A program made the position numbers and the translations under genes. Below are positions 61,710 to 64,000 of a stretch of 64,000 nt of DNA, piece after piece (positions within the stretch are counted from its first letter, which is position 1; each line of letters opens with the position of its first letter). Origin of the DNA: an uncultured Flavobacteriaceae bacterium (GTDB lineage Bacteria > Bacteroidota > Bacteroidia > Flavobacteriales > Flavobacteriaceae); contig CAJPUR010000015.1 in NCBI GenBank assembly GCA_905381055.1, positions 19,071-83,070 on the forward strand, in the 5' to 3' direction. The notes under the pieces were generated by a model. That model was not told the origin of the DNA. It saw only the letters and a list, made by a program, of their open reading frames with translations, and made no database searches.

Positions 61710-64000
61710 TTTATTAAAATAAATGTTCCACTTTTAATTACTTCCTTATTTTTTGCAGGATCCGAAGTAGAAACCTCTCCAGTAGCAGTATAAATATAGT
61801 ATGGTGAATAATATTCTTTACCATTAAAAGTCCCGTCCCAACCACAAATTTCTATAGGAGCCGTTTTGTTGCTACCACAAATTGATGTATCCAAAATAGT
61901 TGGATCAATATCTTGTTCAAAATAAAGTAAATTTCCTCTGTAATCATATACTGCAAAATTCATGGATTTAAATCCGGTAAATATTGGTCTAAAGGTGTCA
62001 TTAATCTTATTATCATCTGGAGTAAATACATTTGGAACTAAAATATTATATCCTTTTCCTACAATAATTTCTTGGGTAGTTTCATCATAACATCCAACTG
62101 AATTATATACTCTTAAAGTTGCTAGATAAGTTCCAGAAACTCCATAAGTATGCCTCACCGTTGTAACACTTGCAGTTAAAGCATTTACATTTTCAACTGG
62201 GCTATTATCACCAAAAATCCATTCAGATCTTACATAAGGTTGTGTTGAAGTATTATCAAATGTCACCTCTTCTCTAGCTAAAACTGAATTATTATCATTA
62301 TAGTTAGGAGAAGTGTAAGTAAAACCAGCTTCACCTATTTTCCTTTCAATTGTTTCCTCAATATAGCATTCATTTTCAGGATTGGTAATTCTAAATATAG
62401 CACTATCAATTGCATTTACAATTTTAACATTATATGTAAAAGCATCAATTTTTGTTACATCAGAGGAATTGATTGAAATATCATTGTATTTAAATGTTAA
62501 ATTTCCATTATTATTATCAAAAACTTTAACAGTTATATCTCCCTCTGAACCATTGCAGAGATTATTAGATAAATATGGTCCATCCATAATATAAAGTTCT
62601 CTATTTGGTTCTACGACTATATTTTCCTCATAATAGGTAGAATTATTTTTTTGAGTCCCACAACTTGTGGATGTGTTTTGAGAATTAATTATAACTTTAT
62701 AATTACCTGGTGATAAATTATTCAGATTAAGTTGATTTTGATATTGACTCAATAATTTGTAACCAACAATATTTGAAGTAGAACCGGAGACTGTTGCACT
62801 TACAGTTGAAAGATCTTCGATATACCAGTTAATCTGATAAGGCAATTGTCCTCCGGTTACTTCAAGACTAATTTTTCCATTTTCTGTTGCAGAGTCACAA
62901 TCAGGAGGTAAAGACTTTAATTCCTCTACTATTCCAACAGTATTAGGGTCATCCAGTCCACCTTTAACTTCAAAATTTTCAGCTGATCCCTTTACTTCAA
63001 TAATTTGAGGAACTCCAGCACCACCACCCAAAATACATCCTACACTATCTTTTATTTCAAGACTATATGACCCTGGTTCAGCATTTAAAATTGTATCTCC
63101 AACATAAATAATTTGACCAGATGATAATGAAGTATAAGTCCAAGTATATTGATAAGTTGCAACTCCATCAACAATAAACGGAACACCTCCAGTGGCTTGA
63201 GCTTTTAATTCAGCTACATTCCCAGTACATGGGTCAGTTTCATAAATAGTTTCACCAGCATAAGTTATAGGTTCATTTTGAAGTATTGTAAAAGCAACTT
63301 CCTCTTTACATTGATTTCCATCAAAAGTAGATGAAACAGTTAGGGTGTAATCTCCAGGTATTAAATTTCTAACTCTGTGAATACTAGATGCAGATGCTGG
63401 TTTTGTATAGTCTGAGGGAGGAAGACCATCAATAAGTACTTGATAATCATTTGATCCAGACCCGTTCAGCAATGTAAAAGTAATATCAGATTTTGCATTT
63501 GCAGGATCGTTACAATCGGCAGCAACATTTTGTTCTTCAATTTTAAAGTTTAAAATTGATAGTGATTGTTTATAAATAACCAATTCCTGTGTTACCTTGG
63601 CACCTCCACAATCAGGATTATTTGTACTCCTGGCATCACTAACTTTTGCACGATATGTACCAGGATCTAATTCCGATGCAGTATTAAATCCATCAAACTT
63701 TGATATTGGAGTCCATTGCTGACTAGTAACTAATAAATCACTAGTTAAGGAATCATTTGGATAACCATCCAGTTTATCATTAACCCCATCATTATCAGAA
63801 TCAGCTAAATTTGGGTTGGTTTGAGAAATAGCATTTTCATATGAATCAGTTAATCCGTCACCATCAGAGTCTAAAGTTGCTGAAGGGGTACTTGATGGAT
63901 CATTTGGGTTTGTAGATTGTAACTGTTCATCTACATCTATAAATCCGTCACCATCGGTGTCATCACCTCTTGGAGTTGTATCAATCGTTGTTATTAACTC
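61706..64000 (-). CDS. T9SS type B cargo protein with gliding-motility C-terminal domain (5' part missing)
   Basis: The frame runs open to the window edge, giving 764 residues of the C-terminal part. From the edge inwards, calcium-binding thrombospondin type 3-like repeats (TDGDGFIDVDEQ, LDSDGDGLTDSYE, DSDNDGVNDKLDGYP) come first. Beta-sandwich repeats with Cys-containing SprB-like motifs follow (NLIPGDYTLTVSS, AEPGSYSLEIKDSVGC, LSPGNYKVIINS). Then come a PKD-like domain (WIFGDNSPVENVN, VRHTYGVSGTYLATLRVYNSVGC) and the C-terminal sorting domain (LVPNVFTPDDNKINDTF, VYDYRGNLLYF, GWDGTFNGKEY). The protein is secreted by T9SS and surface-bound. Start and full size lie outside. Confidence 0.92.
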   Translation of the reverse strand, partial: ELITTIDTTPRGDDTDGDGFIDVDEQLQSTNPNDPSSTPSATLDSDGDGLTDSYENAISQTNPNLADSDNDGVNDKLDGYPNDSLTSDLLVTSQQWTPISKFDGFNTASELDPGTYRAKVSDARSTNNPDCGGAKVTQELVIYKQSLSILNFKIEEQNVAADCNDPANAKSDITFTLLNGSGSNDYQVLIDGLPPSDYTKPASASSIHRVRNLIPGDYTLTVSSTFDGNQCKEEVAFTILQNEPITYAGETIYETDPCTGNVAELKAQATGGVPFIVDGVATYQYTWTYTSLSSGQIIYVGDTILNAEPGSYSLEIKDSVGCILGGGAGVPQIIEVKGSAENFEVKGGLDDPNTVGIVEELKSLPPDCDSATENGKISLEVTGGQLPYQINWYIEDLSTVSATVSGSTSNIVGYKLLSQYQNQLNLNNLSPGNYKVIINSQNTSTSCGTQKNNSTYYEENIVVEPNRELYIMDGPYLSNNLCNGSEGDITVKVFDNNNGNLTFKYNDISINSSDVTKIDAFTYNVKIVNAIDSAIFRITNPENECYIEETIERKIGEAGFTYTSPNYNDNNSVLAREEVTFDNTSTQPYVRSEWIFGDNSPVENVNALTASVTTVRHTYGVSGTYLATLRVYNSVGCYDETTQEIIVGKGYNILVPNVFTPDDNKINDTFRPIFTGFKSMNFAVYDYRGNLLYFEQDIDPTILDTSICGSNKTAPIEICGWDGTFNGKEYYSPYYIYTATGEVSTSDPAKNKEVIKSGTFILIK

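Noticed and set aside
1..64000. CRISPR arrays, insertion sequences, prophage, toxin-antitoxin or restriction systems
   Set aside because: No regularly spaced repeats, transposase, integrase, phage structural, methylase or nuclease genes were seen; the gene content is housekeeping and the codon use looks even throughout.

Overview
The window reads as a piece of chromosome from a marine Bacteroidota, most likely a streamlined member of the Flavobacteriaceae. The evidence is very low GC, near-absent intergenic space, promoters of the Bacteroidota type (TTG, about 19 bases, TAnnTTTG) before hup, rpmH and rpsF, a type IX secretion pair at the right end, flavobacterial families (DUF4290, DUF6495, DUF4199, DUF6580, START-like) and a three-member photolyase/cryptochrome island. 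There is no rRNA, insertion sequence, prophage or CRISPR array. I found one tRNA and one riboswitch.

Layout. 1-4380 (minus): light-related island with an Fe-S type photolyase-like protein (cut by the window edge), CRY-DASH, a tiny DUF2256 zinc protein with a non-ATG start, a class I photolyase, a short-chain dehydrogenase without its catalytic Tyr, and an SRPBCC protein. 4400-12820 (minus): sodium/solute symporter, secreted PIG-L deacetylase, maf, kdsC, a DUF2520 protein, murA (Asp in place of the catalytic Cys), DUF4290 and DUF493. 12895-15419 (plus): ATPase, fmt, hup and algH. 15412-16641 (minus): a degenerate class IV aminotransferase and a START-like protein, followed by tRNA-Met (CAT). 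16893-22639: FAD-linked oxidase, TetR regulator and a two-subunit biotin-dependent acyl-CoA carboxylase that shares a palindromic operator region with tetR. 22668-25702 (minus): rpsF-rpsR-rplI-DUF6495-hisS. 25807-29195 (minus): priA and a YihY membrane protein. 29284-35938 (plus): rlmH, rdgB, DEAD-box helicase, a secreted carboxypeptidase-regulatory-like protein, purB and an S41 lipoprotein protease. 35941-41707 (minus): cobalamin-riboswitch-controlled btuB, a DUF6580 membrane protein, carB and rpmH. 41817-47629: short convergent pairs (TPR protein, lytic transglycosylase, hydrolase, acetyltransferase-like protein, mtaB, peptide-binding lipoprotein, L31). 47724-60645 (plus): DUF4199, GT2, phosphohexomutase, ABC exporter, ECF sigma with a membrane partner, an RsmB-like methyltransferase, purL and an acyl-CoA ligase. 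60657-64000 (minus): a PorP/SprF protein and a large T9SS type B cargo protein cut by the window end.

Most of the content is housekeeping. The parts most worth a second look are the photolyase island with its DUF2256 and Tyr-less SDR, the pseudo-aminotransferase in a conserved housekeeping cluster, the sigma/membrane partner pair with a duplicated cytoplasmic motif, the TetR operator layout, and the B12 riboswitch next to a possible vitamin transporter. I found no clearly novel defence or mobile system.
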